Positions 1-8,615 of a DNA stretch of 64,000 nt are shown piece by piece. Numbering within the stretch: position 1 is the stretch's first letter; the number at the start of each line of letters is the position of its first letter. The notes beneath the pieces were generated by a model. The model saw only the letters and a program-made list of their open reading frames with translations, did not search any database and had not been told where the DNA came from. The DNA comes from an uncultured Lachnospiraceae bacterium (GTDB lineage: Bacteria > Bacillota > Clostridia > Lachnospirales > Lachnospiraceae): NCBI GenBank assembly GCA_910578115.1, contig CAJTPO010000004.1, positions 1-64,000 on the forward strand. Direction: 5' to 3'. Both the position numbers and the translations under genes were made by a program.

Positions 1-132
1 GAGTGGAACGTAGACACTTGGAATGGGCTGGATGCGTTACAGTTTGCGGCCGGTTTTCTTTTCCGGTTGCCAGAATACGGTGCGGACGATATAATAAAAG
101 CAGGGGATTTCTCAGGAAACAGGAGGACTTGA
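1..132 (+). CDS. 3' end of an unidentified CDS (partial)
   Basis: Frame 1 is open from the window edge to a TGA at 130-132 and gives about 43 residues with aromatic-rich segments (WNVDTWNGLDALQF, then FLFRLPEYGADD). The next gene follows 15 bases later with its own ribosome binding site. The piece is too short to assign to a family. It may be the tail of a real upstream gene or a chance open frame. Confidence 0.35.
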   Translation, partial: EWNVDTWNGLDALQFAAGFLFRLPEYGADDIIKAGDFSGNRRT

Positions 133-147
133 CGGAAAGGAAATAAG

Positions 148-1110
148 ATGCAAAAGCAGACGCATGATTACGATAATGTGTTCAAAACTATGAAGAGCAA
201 ACACAAAAGACTATTTGTGGCGGTGATCAACGATATTTTCGGGAAATGTTATCCGATGGATGTAAGGGTGGATGTGCTGCCGTCGGAAGGATATCTGACT
301 GAGAGTGAGACAGCGGATGGAAGGAAGGAGATCGAGGAACAGATTTCGGATTTCCTGATCAGGATCGGAAGTGAAGTTTACCTTCTGGAATGCCAGAGCT
401 ATGATGATGGTTCCATGGCGATCCGGATCGCGGAATATGCCTTTATTGTCGCGAGACAGTTTGCCGTATGGGATATCGGTCATGCGACCATTCCCATGCC
501 GCGGTTTTCGGTGATCTATATTAAGAGAACAAACAGGACACCGGCGGCGACAACGATCACATTTACGTTTCCGGACGGGCAGAGTGTAGAGTATCGATCC
601 GACAATGTGATCCTGGATGAGTTTACAAAGGAAGACATTGTTGAGAGGCGGCTTTTTCCCTATATCCCGTTTTATATCGCAAGGTATGAAAAGGAAATCG
701 TATCGGAGGGCAAGGTGGATCAGGCAGTGGAGGATCTGGCATATTTCAGGGATCAGATGGTGCGACTGAACAGGACCGGTGAGTTGACCGATACAGAGCT
801 GATAGATCTGATGGGATTTGTGAACACTATCATTACCCACATGACGAATGGAAACAAGAATGAAGAAAGGCTGGTGAATGTTATGGGCGGAACGATAATC
901 GAGACAGAATCCGAGAAATGGATGCGTCAGGGCATGGAACGTGGCCTGCAGCAGGGGGTGCAGCAGGGACAGGCCAAAATGCTGATAGAGCTCGGACAGG
1001 AAGACGGACTTGATGACACAACGATCCTGCAGAGAATACAGGAGAAGATCGGTCTGTCGCTGGAAGAGGCGATGACTTATATGAAGCAGTATGGAAAACG
1101 GCTTGTGTAG
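148..1110 (+). CDS. Rpn / PD-(D/E)XK nuclease-family (transposase-like) protein
   Basis: A 320-residue protein of the Rpn/PDDEXK_2 'transposase-like' family, which is common in many copies in Lachnospiraceae. Family members studied elsewhere are DNA nucleases that promote RecA-independent recombination. The N-terminal half carries the nuclease-type core: an aspartate in QISDFLIRI followed by a strand ending in LLECQSY, which matches the D...E-x-Q pattern. The C-terminus is low in complexity and glutamine/glycine rich (GLQQGVQQGQ) before a short helical tail, as is usual in this family. A GGAAATAAG site lies just upstream of the ATG. The gene is not part of the butyrate operon that follows, which has its own promoter. 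No inverted repeats are seen around it. The role in this organism is unknown. Confidence 0.75.
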   Translation: MQKQTHDYDNVFKTMKSKHKRLFVAVINDIFGKCYPMDVRVDVLPSEGYLTESETADGRKEIEEQISDFLIRIGSEVYLLECQSYDDGSMAIRIAEYAFIVARQFAVWDIGHATIPMPRFSVIYIKRTNRTPAATTITFTFPDGQSVEYRSDNVILDEFTKEDIVERRLFPYIPFYIARYEKEIVSEGKVDQAVEDLAYFRDQMVRLNRTGELTDTELIDLMGFVNTIITHMTNGNKNEERLVNVMGGTIIETESEKWMRQGMERGLQQGVQQGQAKMLIELGQEDGLDDTTILQRIQEKIGLSLEEAMTYMKQYGKRLV

Positions 1111-1281
1111 GTTCGCGGTATCATGCAGAAGATGTATTCAGACCGTATAGGATGGATTGGTATTTTGTGCTCATTATATGCTGCAGTTTATACTTGACCA
1201 GTTGTAATGATGACAGAAATGATGGAAGGGCTGTGAAACAGCAGCGGATGCATCCGGCCGGCGTCTGACGGTAGAAAACCA

Positions 1282-1310
1282 TTGCAAAAAGGATACCCCT
1301 ATGATACAAT
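1282..1310 (+). promoter_or_regulatory. SigA-type promoter of the butyryl-CoA operon
   Basis: TTGCAA at 1282-1287 and TACAAT at 1305-1310 are separated by 17 bases, the optimal vegetative spacing. Transcription would start near 1317 and leave a leader of about 90 bases before thl. The rest of the 1111-1404 gap holds the operator-like dyad listed next and no convincing gene. Confidence 0.7.
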
Positions 1311-1320
1311 AATTGAAGCA

Positions 1321-1350
1321 GACAATGATAAAAAAATAACAATCGTTGTC
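1321..1350 (+). promoter_or_regulatory. operator-like inverted repeat in the thl leader
   Basis: GACAATGAT at 1321-1329 and ATCGTTGTC at 1342-1350 form a 9-base inverted repeat with one mismatch. It lies just after the predicted transcription start, so it could be a repressor site or an RNA hairpin. It does not match the usual Rex consensus well, so no regulator is named. Confidence 0.4.
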
Positions 1351-1404
1351 GATCTTGTAATGTAAAGTTTTTTCTAACAAAATACCAAAATGGAGGAGAA
1401 GAAG

Positions 1405-2586
1405 ATGGCAAAAAAAGTTGTTTTGGCGGGTGCCTGCCGTACAGCTATCGGCACTATGGGTGGGGGCTTAAGCACGACACCGGTAGCAGAGCTTGGCGCA
1501 ATCGTAATCAAAGAAGCATTGAACAGGGCAGGAGTAGCACCTGATCAGGTCGATCACGTATATATGGGTTGTGTAATCCAGGCGGGACAGGGTCAGAACG
1601 TTGCACGTCAGGCTTCCATTAAGGCAGGACTTCCGAATGAGGTTCCGGCAGTTACCATCAACGTTGTATGCGGATCCGGTCTGAACTGTGTCAACATGGC
1701 GGCACAGATGATCCAGGCAGGCGATGCCGACATCGTGGTTGCAGGCGGTATGGAGAACATGTCCATGGCACCTTACGCAGTTCCTCAGGGACGTTACGGT
1801 TACAGAATGAACAACGGTACACTGGTAGATACCATGGTGAATGATGCACTGTGGGATGCTTTCAATAACTATCATATGATCAAGACGGCTGACAATATCT
1901 GTGAGGAGTGGGGCCTGACACGCGAAGAGCTGGACGAGTTCGCACTTAAGAGCCAGCAGAAGGCAGAAGCAGCACAGAAGAACGGTGCTTTTGACAAAGA
2001 GATCGTACCTGTTATGGTCAAGAAGAAGAAAGAAATGGTAGAGTTCAAGGTAGACGAGGGACCGAGAGCAGGTTCCACCATCGAAGGACTCCAGAAGCTG
2101 CGTGCGATCAATCCGGGCGGATTCGTTACGGCAGGTAACGCTTCCGGCATCAACGACGGTGCGGCAGCTATCGTTGTGATGAGCGAAGAGAAGGCGAAGG
2201 AGCTGGGCGTTAAGCCGATGGCAACTTTTGTCGGCGGCGCTCTGGCAGGCTGCAGACCGGAAGTTATGGGTATCGGTCCTGTTCCGGCTACTCAGAAGGT
2301 TATGGCCAGGACCGGTTACAAGATCGAAGATTTCGATATCATCGAGGCGAATGAGGCATTTGCTGCACAGTCCGTAGCAGTAGGCAAGGAGCTGGGCATT
2401 GATGTTGACAGACAGCTGAACCCCAACGGCGGCGCAATCGCGCTGGGACACCCGGTAGGAGCTTCCGGATGCCGTATCCTGGTAACACTTCTGCATGAGA
2501 TGGAAGCGAAGGATGCGAAGAAGGGTCTTGCGACGCTGTGTATCGGCGGCGGCATGGGATGCGCTACGATCGTTGAGAGAGACTAA
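1405..2586 (+). CDS. thl: acetyl-CoA acetyltransferase (thiolase)
   Basis: Biosynthetic thiolase that condenses two acetyl-CoA to acetoacetyl-CoA, the first step of butyrate formation in the cytosol. The start is set at 1405 because GGAGGAG at 1392-1398 lies 6 bases before this ATG; an in-frame ATG at 1390 has no such site. The 393-residue length is typical. The catalytic residues are all present: Cys89 in NVVCGSGLN, His349 in ALGHPVGASG and Cys379 in LCIGGGMG. It is the first gene of thl-crt-hbd-bcd-etfB-etfA, all on the same strand and in pathway order. The leader carries a consensus promoter and a dyad, so the whole cluster is probably transcribed from here. Confidence in the assignment is very high. 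Confidence 0.97.
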   Translation: MAKKVVLAGACRTAIGTMGGGLSTTPVAELGAIVIKEALNRAGVAPDQVDHVYMGCVIQAGQGQNVARQASIKAGLPNEVPAVTINVVCGSGLNCVNMAAQMIQAGDADIVVAGGMENMSMAPYAVPQGRYGYRMNNGTLVDTMVNDALWDAFNNYHMIKTADNICEEWGLTREELDEFALKSQQKAEAAQKNGAFDKEIVPVMVKKKKEMVEFKVDEGPRAGSTIEGLQKLRAINPGGFVTAGNASGINDGAAAIVVMSEEKAKELGVKPMATFVGGALAGCRPEVMGIGPVPATQKVMARTGYKIEDFDIIEANEAFAAQSVAVGKELGIDVDRQLNPNGGAIALGHPVGASGCRILVTLLHEMEAKDAKKGLATLCIGGGMGCATIVERD

Positions 2587-2598
2587 AGTTCTGATCAT

Positions 2599-2690
2599 GG
2601 GATCTGTGATCGCGCGTTGCTGATCACAGTCCCGTTACATGCGCCTTTTCATGACTGGGAAGGCAGAAGCAGCGCAGAAATGAGGAAAAT
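2599..2690 (+). repeat. structured intergenic element, copy A (variable stem, conserved loop, ends in the crt ribosome binding site)
   Basis: CTGTGATC (2604-2611) pairs with GATCACAG (2622-2629), extended by GGGA/TCCC, around the loop GCGCGTTGCT. Downstream come CGTT, ATGCGC and AGCAGCGCAGAAATG, then GGAAAAT directly before the crt ATG. A second copy at about 10145-10220 has the same loop and the same 3' block but a stem of different sequence that still pairs. The loop can also pair with the downstream AGCAGCGC across a 2-base bulge. This may be a dispersed palindromic repeat or a cis-acting RNA. Confidence 0.6.
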
Positions 2691-3476
2691 ATGGAATTCG
2701 TATTATATGAAGTAAAAGGACAGGTGGGTATCATCACCATCAACCGTGAGAAGGCGCTGAATGCCCTGAATTCCACGGTACTGGAAGAGCTGGACAAGAC
2801 ACTGGACGGTGTGGATCTTGATGCGGTTCGCTGTCTGATCCTGACAGGTGCCGGCCAGAAATCTTTCGTGGCAGGGGCGGATATCGGTGAGATGAGCACC
2901 CTGACCAAGGCAGAAGGCGAAGCCTTCGGTAAGAAGGGCAACGATGTATTCCGTAAGCTGGAGACTTTCCCGATCCCTGTGATCGCGGCAGTGAACGGGT
3001 TTGCACTGGGCGGCGGCTGTGAGATCTCCATGAGCTGTGATATCAGGATCTGCTCTGATAACGCGGTATTCGGACAGCCCGAAGTGGGCCTTGGCATCAC
3101 ACCCGGCTTCGGCGGCACACAGAGACTGGCAAGGATTGTAGGCCCCGGTATGGCGAAGCAGATGATCTATACGGCAAGAAACATCAAGGCTGACGAGGCG
3201 CTCAGGATCGGTCTGGTGAACGCAGTATATCCGCAGGAAGAGCTGATGGCTGCAGCGGAGAAGATGGCAGCGGGCATCGCGAAGAATGCACCGATCGCAG
3301 TCCGCAACTGCAAGAAAGCGATCAACGACGGACTGGAAGTGGGCATGGACGAGGCGATCGTGATCGAAGAGAAGCTGTTCGGCGACTGCTTCGAGACGGA
3401 AGACCAGAAGTACGGCATGGCATTTTTCCTGGATAAGAACAAGGAGAAGGTGAAGGAGCCGTTCAAGAACTGCTAA
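2691..3476 (+). CDS. crt: 3-hydroxybutyryl-CoA dehydratase (crotonase)
   Basis: Enoyl-CoA hydratase/crotonase-fold enzyme of 261 residues that interconverts (S)-3-hydroxybutyryl-CoA and crotonyl-CoA. The oxyanion-hole and active-site segments are clear: AGADIGEM near residues 61-68 and the two catalytic glutamates, Glu111 in GGGCEISMSCD and Glu131 in GQPEVGLG, with the 20-residue spacing usual in the family. The C-terminal helix ends in KEPFKNC. The ATG follows a GAGGAAAAT site supplied by the intergenic repeat element. It sits second in the butyrate operon, about 100 bases after thl. Product identity is secure from motif and context; substrate chain length is inferred from the operon. Confidence 0.95.
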   Translation: MEFVLYEVKGQVGIITINREKALNALNSTVLEELDKTLDGVDLDAVRCLILTGAGQKSFVAGADIGEMSTLTKAEGEAFGKKGNDVFRKLETFPIPVIAAVNGFALGGGCEISMSCDIRICSDNAVFGQPEVGLGITPGFGGTQRLARIVGPGMAKQMIYTARNIKADEALRIGLVNAVYPQEELMAAAEKMAAGIAKNAPIAVRNCKKAINDGLEVGMDEAIVIEEKLFGDCFETEDQKYGMAFFLDKNKEKVKEPFKNC

Positions 3477-3547
3477 AGCACAGGCTCAGGTCACAAGATA
3501 CAGACGCTGAGCTGTAAACATAACACAAATCAAGGAGGATATGCACG

Positions 3548-4390
3548 ATGAAAGTAGGTATTATCGGTGCGGGAACCATGGGTTCCGGTATTGCACAGGC
3601 ATTCGCTATGACAGACGGCTATGAAGTTTGTCTCTGCGATATCAAGGAAGAGTACGCTGAGGGCGGCAAAGCCAAGATCCAGAAGAACATGAATTTCCTG
3701 GTGAGCAAGGAGAAGATCACGCAGGAGAAGGCTGACGAGATCATGGGCAAGATCACCACAGGTCTGAACGGCATCTGCACGGACTGTGACCTGATCGTTG
3801 AAGTTGCGCTGGAGAAGATGGAGATCAAGCAGGCGATCTTCAAAGAGCTGATGGGCATCGTGAAGAAGGAATGCATGTTCGCATCCAATACTTCCTCTCT
3901 TTCCATCACCAAGATCGGAGAAGGTCTGGACAGACCGATGATCGGTATGCACTTCTTCAATCCTGCTGACAGAATGAAGCTGGTAGAGGTGATCAGGGGT
4001 GAGAATACGCCGCAGGAGATGGTAGACAAGATCACGGCCATCGCTACGGAGATCGGCAAGACACCGGTACAGGTTAAGGAAGCTCCCGGCTTCGTTGTAA
4101 ACAGAATCCTGATCCCGATGATCAATGAGGCAATCGGTGTTCTGGATGCCGGCACAGCATCTGCAGAGGATATCGACGTGGCTATGCAGCTTGGTGCATC
4201 CCATCCTATGGGACCGCTGCATCTGGGCGATCTGATCGGTCTGGATATCTGCCTTGCGATCATGGAAGTACTGTATAATGAGACCAAGGATGAGAAGTAT
4301 GCGCCGCAGCCGCTTCTGAAGAAGATGGTAGAGGAGAAGAAGCTGGGCAGAAAGACCGGTATCGGATTCTTCGACTATTCCAAGAAATAA
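3548..4390 (+). CDS. hbd: 3-hydroxybutyryl-CoA dehydrogenase
   Basis: NAD(P)-dependent enzyme of 280 residues that reduces acetoacetyl-CoA to (S)-3-hydroxybutyryl-CoA. The N-terminal Rossmann fold has the dinucleotide loop GAGTMGSG (residues 7-14). The catalytic His135 lies in GMHFFNPADRM with Glu147 as its partner, and the C-terminal dimer domain begins near residue 185 (VNRILIPMINEA). AGGAGG ends about 9 bases before the ATG. It is third in the operon and complete. The conserved motifs and position make this assignment very secure. Confidence 0.96.
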   Translation: MKVGIIGAGTMGSGIAQAFAMTDGYEVCLCDIKEEYAEGGKAKIQKNMNFLVSKEKITQEKADEIMGKITTGLNGICTDCDLIVEVALEKMEIKQAIFKELMGIVKKECMFASNTSSLSITKIGEGLDRPMIGMHFFNPADRMKLVEVIRGENTPQEMVDKITAIATEIGKTPVQVKEAPGFVVNRILIPMINEAIGVLDAGTASAEDIDVAMQLGASHPMGPLHLGDLIGLDICLAIMEVLYNETKDEKYAPQPLLKKMVEEKKLGRKTGIGFFDYSKK

Positions 4391-4421
4391 TATAGCAGGA
4401 CTATAAAGAGAACTACCGCTG

Positions 4422-4459
4422 TAACGTTCTTGAGATCCGGCAGGACCTCGAGGACGTTA
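4422..4459 (+). other. stem-loop between hbd and bcd
   Basis: TAACGTTCTTGAG (4422-4434) pairs over 13 positions, two of them G-U, with CTCGAGGACGTTA (4447-4459) around a 12-base loop. No T tract follows, so it is not a normal terminator. It could set relative mRNA stability or mark an RNA processing site between the two halves of the operon. Confidence 0.5.
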
Positions 4460-4521
4460 TACTGGGTTCTTATGAAACAGGTAAGAAATGCAATTAAAAT
4501 AACATGGAGGAATAAAAGATC

Positions 4522-5673
4522 ATGGATTTTACTTTAAGCAAAGAACATGAAATGGCGAGATCTCTTTTCAAAGAGTTCGCTGAAAAAGAAGTAAAACCTC
4601 TTGCACAGGAGGTAGACGAGACAGAAGCTTTCCCGAGAGAGACTGTTGAGAAGATGGCGAAGTTGGGATTCCTCGGAATTCCGGTTCCGAAGGAGTACGG
4701 CGGACAGGGCTGCGATCCTTTGACCTACGCTATGTGTGTTGAGGAACTGTCCAAAGTATGTGGTACCACAGGCGTTATCGTATCCGCACACACTTCTCTT
4801 TGCTGCGACCCTATTATGACATACGGTACAGAAGAGCAGAAGCAGAAATACCTGATCCCTCTTGCAAAAGGTGAGAAGTTAGGCGCATTCGGCCTGACAG
4901 AGCCCGGTGCAGGTACGGACGCTCAGGGACAGCAGACCAAGGCAGTGCTGGACGGCGACGAGTGGGTACTGAACGGCTCCAAGTGCTTTATCACCAACGG
5001 TAAGGAAGCTGACGTATATGTTATCTTTGCGATCACGGGCACGGTTGAGAAGCGTGGCAGACTGACCAAGGAGATCTCCGCCTTTATCGTGGAGAAGGGA
5101 ACACCCGGCTTTACCTTCGGTACGAAGGAGAAGAAGATGGGTATCCGCGGATCTTCTACATACGAGCTGATCTTCACGGACTGCCGTATCCCGAAGGAGA
5201 ATCTGCTTGGACAGCAGGGCAAGGGCTTCGGTATTGCCATGCATACACTGGACGGTGGACGTATCGGTATCGCTTCCCAGGCACTGGGTCTGGCAGAAGG
5301 CGCATTAGAGACCACCATCGCTTATGTAAAAGAGAGAAAACAGTTCGGCAGAGCTATCGGCGCATTCCAGAATACACAGTTCCAGCTGGCAGATATGGCG
5401 ACCAAGGTACAGGCTGCACAGCTGCTTGTTTACAAGGCTGCTATGGCGAAGGCTACCCAGAAGGTTTACTCCGTAGAGGCGGCTATGGCTAAATTGTATG
5501 CTGCAGAGGTGGCAATGGAAGTGACCACCAAGGCTGTTCAGCTCCACGGCGGTTATGGCTACATCAGAGAGTACGATGTAGAGCGCATGATGCGTGACGC
5601 GAAGATCACGGAGATCTACGAAGGAACAAGCGAAGTTCAGCGTATGGTTATTTCCGGTTCCCTGCTCAAATAA
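4522..5673 (+). CDS. bcd: butyryl-CoA dehydrogenase
   Basis: FAD-dependent acyl-CoA dehydrogenase of 383 residues that reduces crotonyl-CoA to butyryl-CoA. The family signature and the catalytic base are present: Glu367 in EIYEGTSEVQR, the same position as in well-studied clostridial and Megasphaera enzymes. FAD and substrate loops appear as GAFGLTEPGAGTDAQ near residue 115 and KCFITNG near 155. A GGAGGAAT site precedes the ATG. The electron-transfer flavoprotein genes follow directly. In related anaerobes the Bcd-EtfAB complex couples this reaction to ferredoxin reduction by flavin-based electron bifurcation, and that role is likely here. Confidence 0.96.
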   Translation: MDFTLSKEHEMARSLFKEFAEKEVKPLAQEVDETEAFPRETVEKMAKLGFLGIPVPKEYGGQGCDPLTYAMCVEELSKVCGTTGVIVSAHTSLCCDPIMTYGTEEQKQKYLIPLAKGEKLGAFGLTEPGAGTDAQGQQTKAVLDGDEWVLNGSKCFITNGKEADVYVIFAITGTVEKRGRLTKEISAFIVEKGTPGFTFGTKEKKMGIRGSSTYELIFTDCRIPKENLLGQQGKGFGIAMHTLDGGRIGIASQALGLAEGALETTIAYVKERKQFGRAIGAFQNTQFQLADMATKVQAAQLLVYKAAMAKATQKVYSVEAAMAKLYAAEVAMEVTTKAVQLHGGYGYIREYDVERMMRDAKITEIYEGTSEVQRMVISGSLLK

Positions 5674-5761
5674 GAGGATGCTGAGGATATTGCAGGTATA
5701 TACGGCAGTATCCATGTAGAAGTAAACGTGAAAGAATAAATAAAATAAGGAGAGAAATACA

Positions 5762-6544
5762 ATGAAAATTGTTGTTTGTATTAAACAGGTTCCCGATACA
5801 AAGGGCGGCGTTAAGTTTAATCCGGACGGAACACTCGACAGAGGCGCTATGCTTACGATCATGAACCCGGATGACAAAGCAGGTCTGGAAGCAGCACTTA
5901 GATTAAAGGATCAGTACGGTGCAGAAGTAACGGTTGTGACAATGGGTCTTCCGAAGGCGGAGGAAGTTCTGCGTGAGGCTTTGGCTATGGGCGCGGACAA
6001 TGGTATCCTGGTAACTGACAGAGTACTCGGCGGTGCGGATACATGGGCTACTTCCACCACAGTGGCAGGTGCGATCAGAAATCTCGAGTATGACCTGATC
6101 ATCACGGGCCGTCAGGCGATCGACGGTGATACCGCACAGGTAGGTCCTCAGATCTCCGAGCATCTTGACATTCCTGTTATCTCTTACGCACAGGATATTA
6201 AAGTAGAAGGCGACAGCGTGATCGTTGAGCGTCAGTACGAAGACAGATACCATGTTGTAAAGGCTAAAATGCCCTGTCTGATCACAGCGCTTTCCGAGCT
6301 GAATGAGCCCCGTTACATGACACCGGGCGGCATTTTCGATGCTTATAAGAAAGAACTTACCGTATGGGGCAGAGCAGACTTGAAGGATGTTGACGACGCC
6401 AACCTGGGTCTTAAGGGTTCACCGACCAAGATCGCCAAGGCTTCCGATAAGGTAAGAAAGGGCGCCGGCGAGAAGGTTACTCTTGATCCTGATGAATCTG
6501 TAAGCTACATTGTTGACAAGTTGAAAGTGAAACATGTGATCTGA
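5762..6544 (+). CDS. etfB: electron transfer flavoprotein, beta subunit
   Basis: EtfB of 260 residues, the usual length. It starts with the conserved MKIVVCIKQVPDT strand and contains the GADNGILVTDR, ITGRQAIDGDTAQVGP and ALSELNEPRYM segments of the ETF beta fold, which bind the bifurcating FAD together with EtfA. AAGGAGAGAAATACA precedes the ATG. Bcd lies upstream and EtfA downstream, all co-directional, which fits the Bcd-EtfAB complex. No defect is visible. Confidence 0.96.
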   Translation: MKIVVCIKQVPDTKGGVKFNPDGTLDRGAMLTIMNPDDKAGLEAALRLKDQYGAEVTVVTMGLPKAEEVLREALAMGADNGILVTDRVLGGADTWATSTTVAGAIRNLEYDLIITGRQAIDGDTAQVGPQISEHLDIPVISYAQDIKVEGDSVIVERQYEDRYHVVKAKMPCLITALSELNEPRYMTPGGIFDAYKKELTVWGRADLKDVDDANLGLKGSPTKIAKASDKVRKGAGEKVTLDPDESVSYIVDKLKVKHVI

Positions 6545-6615
6545 CAGAGGTTTCGCGGCTTTATGTTTTAAATAAAATATAAGACTATATTCAGGTATAG
6601 AGAAAGGAATGTAAA

Positions 6616-7662
6616 ATGAATTTAGAAGAATACAAGGGAGTATATGTCTTTGCGCAGCAGGTGGACAATGAGATCAGCAGTATTGCTTTCGAACTGCTCG
6701 GCAAAGCAAAAGACCTGGCTAAAGATTTAAGTACGGACGTGACGGCTGTGTTGATCGGTTCCGACGTAAAAGGACTGGCAGACCAGCTTGCAGAATACGG
6801 TGCGGACAAGGTGATCGTTGTGGACGATCCGGAGTTGAAGGACTACAGAACAGAGCCTTATGCACATGCACTGTCTTCCGTTATCAACAAATATAAACCC
6901 GAGATCATGCTGGTTGGCGCAACTGCGATCGGCAGAGACTTAGGTCCCAGAGTATCCGCAAGAGTGGCTACCGGTCTGACAGCAGACTGTACCGTTCTGG
7001 AGATCGGTGACTTCCCGTTACAGGCAGTTCCGGGCCAGGAGCAGTTACATAACCAGCTGCTGATGACACGTCCGGCATTCGGCGGTAACACCATCGCAAC
7101 GATCGCATGTCCTTACAACCGTCCGCAGATGGCTACGGTTCGTGCAGGCGTTATGCAGAAGATCGAGCCGATCAAGGGCGCCAAAGCAGTTGTGGAAGAG
7201 TTCAATCCCGGCTTTACACCGGACAACAAGTATGTGGAGATTCTCGACATCGTGAAGTCCGTAGTAGAGACCGTTGATATCATGGATGCGAAGATTCTCG
7301 TATCCGGCGGCCGTGGCGTAGGAAGCCCGGAGAACTTCAAGATTCTGGAAGATCTCGCGGCAGTGCTCGGCGGTACGGTAAGCTGCTCCCGTGCGGTAGT
7401 GGATTCCGGCTGGAAGCCGAAGGATCTGCAGGTTGGACAGACAGGTAAGACCGTTCGTCCGAACGTTTATTTCGCAATCGGTATCTCCGGTGCGATCCAG
7501 CACGTGGCAGGTATGGAAGAGTCTGATATCATCGTGGCGATCAACAAGGATGCGGATGCTCCGATCTTCGACGTAGCTGACTACGGCGTTGTGGGCGACC
7601 TGAACAAGATCGTTCCGAAGCTGACAGAAGCATTGAAGGCTGAGATCGCAGCTGCAAAATAA
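6616..7662 (+). CDS. etfA: electron transfer flavoprotein, alpha subunit
   Basis: EtfA of 348 residues. The N-terminal domain resembles EtfB. The C-terminal FAD-binding domain shows the family signature LVSGGRGVGSPENF near residue 230 and GISGAIQHVAGM near 290, followed by IVAINKDADAPIFDVADYG. It closes the butyryl-CoA operon and carries electrons from NADH to Bcd and probably ferredoxin. An AGAAAGGAATGTAAA leader precedes the ATG. A composite palindromic repeat and then a strong terminator follow. No terminal butyrate gene (but, ptb or buk) occurs in the window, so the last step must be encoded elsewhere. Confidence 0.96.
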   Translation: MNLEEYKGVYVFAQQVDNEISSIAFELLGKAKDLAKDLSTDVTAVLIGSDVKGLADQLAEYGADKVIVVDDPELKDYRTEPYAHALSSVINKYKPEIMLVGATAIGRDLGPRVSARVATGLTADCTVLEIGDFPLQAVPGQEQLHNQLLMTRPAFGGNTIATIACPYNRPQMATVRAGVMQKIEPIKGAKAVVEEFNPGFTPDNKYVEILDIVKSVVETVDIMDAKILVSGGRGVGSPENFKILEDLAAVLGGTVSCSRAVVDSGWKPKDLQVGQTGKTVRPNVYFAIGISGAIQHVAGMEESDIIVAINKDADAPIFDVADYGVVGDLNKIVPKLTEALKAEIAAAK

Positions 7663-7664
7663 TA

Positions 7665-7717
7665 AAAGTTAACTTGCGAAGCAAATTAACTTTGTGAGAT
7701 TCGCTGCGCGAACTCGG
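7665..7717 (+). repeat. composite palindromic repeat after etfA
   Basis: AAAGTTAA (7665-7672) pairs with TTAACTTT (7686-7693), enclosing TTGCGAAGCAA. A second hairpin, GAGATTCGC / GCGAACTC, spans 7696-7715. The order GCGAAGC hairpin, then GAGATT hairpin with TGCGCG, recurs at 10109-10165, where the stem flanking GCGAAGC is CC/GG instead of TT/AA. This points to a dispersed repeat family with compensatory stems. Confidence 0.55.
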
Positions 7718-7742
7718 AAAAAGGAAACTTATAAAAACGATA

Positions 7743-7776
7743 AAAACGCCTGGGAAGTTTGCCCAGGCGTTTTCTT
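7743..7776 (+). terminator. rho-independent terminator of the butyrate operon
   Basis: AAAACGCCTGGG (7743-7754) and CCCAGGCGTTTT (7762-7773) form a perfect 12-bp stem with a 7-base loop and a T-rich 3' side. It ends the etfA transcript. It also shows that the following ABC gene starts downstream at 7805, not at an in-frame ATG at 7694. Confidence 0.9.
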
Positions 7777-7804
7777 TGATCAAAAATTGTGCTATCATGG
7801 AATT

Positions 7805-8509
7805 ATGGAAAATATGATTACAGTAACGGGGTTGACAAGTGCATACGGGAGGAAACCGGTACTGCAGGGTGTGTCGTTTACGGCATGGAGAGGAGATTGT
7901 GTAGGGATCGTCGGTGCGAATGGCTGCGGGAAATCGACGCTTCTCTCAATTCTGGCGGGGACGCTGAAGCCGAAGTCGGGGCAGGTGTCTTATTATGGCA
8001 GGGCGGCATGGAGTGATGCGGGAGGCGGCAGGATGCATGGGAACAGAGAAGTGATCCGCAGGATGACCGGCTATGTGCCCCAGGAAAATCCGCTGATCCC
8101 GGAACTCAGTGTATATGACAATCTTCGTCTGTGGTATCCGGATAAGAAAACGCTTCAAAACGAGCTGGAGCAGGGATTTTTAAATCTGCTGGGGCTGGAT
8201 GAATTTTCTGCAAAGCGGGTGAGTAAACTGTCGGGCGGCATGAAGAAGCGGGTCAGTATCGGCATAGCGATGGCCGGTATGCCACCGGTACTTCTTATGG
8301 ACGAACCAGGTGCTGCGTTGGACCTGATCTGCAAGGAAGATATACGCCGGTATCTTCAAGTATATCTGGAACGCAGAGGTACGGTGGTGATCGCGACACA
8401 CGAAGAAAGCGAACTGGATCTGTGCAGCGCATTGTATATTATGAAGGACGGACGGCTGCATCAGGCTGACCGTTGTCTGCGGGGAGAAGCGTTGACCGGC
8501 AGAATGTAA
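7805..8509 (+). CDS. ABC transporter ATP-binding protein
   Basis: ABC ATPase of 234 residues with all motifs: Walker A GANGCGKST, the signature LSGGMKKR, Walker B VLLMDEPGAALD, and the switch histidine in IATHEES. The ATPase belongs to the CcmA-like group that works with ABC-2 permeases. The start is placed at 7805 because the longer frame would run through the terminator; 7814 is also possible, as both have weak ribosome binding sites. It begins a co-directional set with a single-pass ectodomain protein, a small protein and two ABC-2 permeases, so it most likely powers their export function. The substrate is unknown. Confidence 0.9.
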   Translation: MENMITVTGLTSAYGRKPVLQGVSFTAWRGDCVGIVGANGCGKSTLLSILAGTLKPKSGQVSYYGRAAWSDAGGGRMHGNREVIRRMTGYVPQENPLIPELSVYDNLRLWYPDKKTLQNELEQGFLNLLGLDEFSAKRVSKLSGGMKKRVSIGIAMAGMPPVLLMDEPGAALDLICKEDIRRYLQVYLERRGTVVIATHEESELDLCSALYIMKDGRLHQADRCLRGEALTGRM

Positions 8510-8615
8510 TGTCGGTAGAGCGGCCGTCCGGAAGGTAGATCCCGTGCGGTGAAGGACTCCTCTGCCGGCAGGGTGATATTGGAGTCAGAAGTATTATGAG
8601 ACAGGGGGAAGAGGC

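Noticed and set aside
1468..2598. Long antisense open frame (376 codons) opposite thl
   Set aside because: It has no ribosome binding site or family resemblance, and its cysteine/histidine-rich product is what antisense translation of a GC-balanced gene gives. The sense gene is complete and certain.
7694..7804. N-terminal extension of the ABC ATPase
   Set aside because: The extension would be translated across a perfect terminator hairpin. The family N-terminus begins at about 7805.
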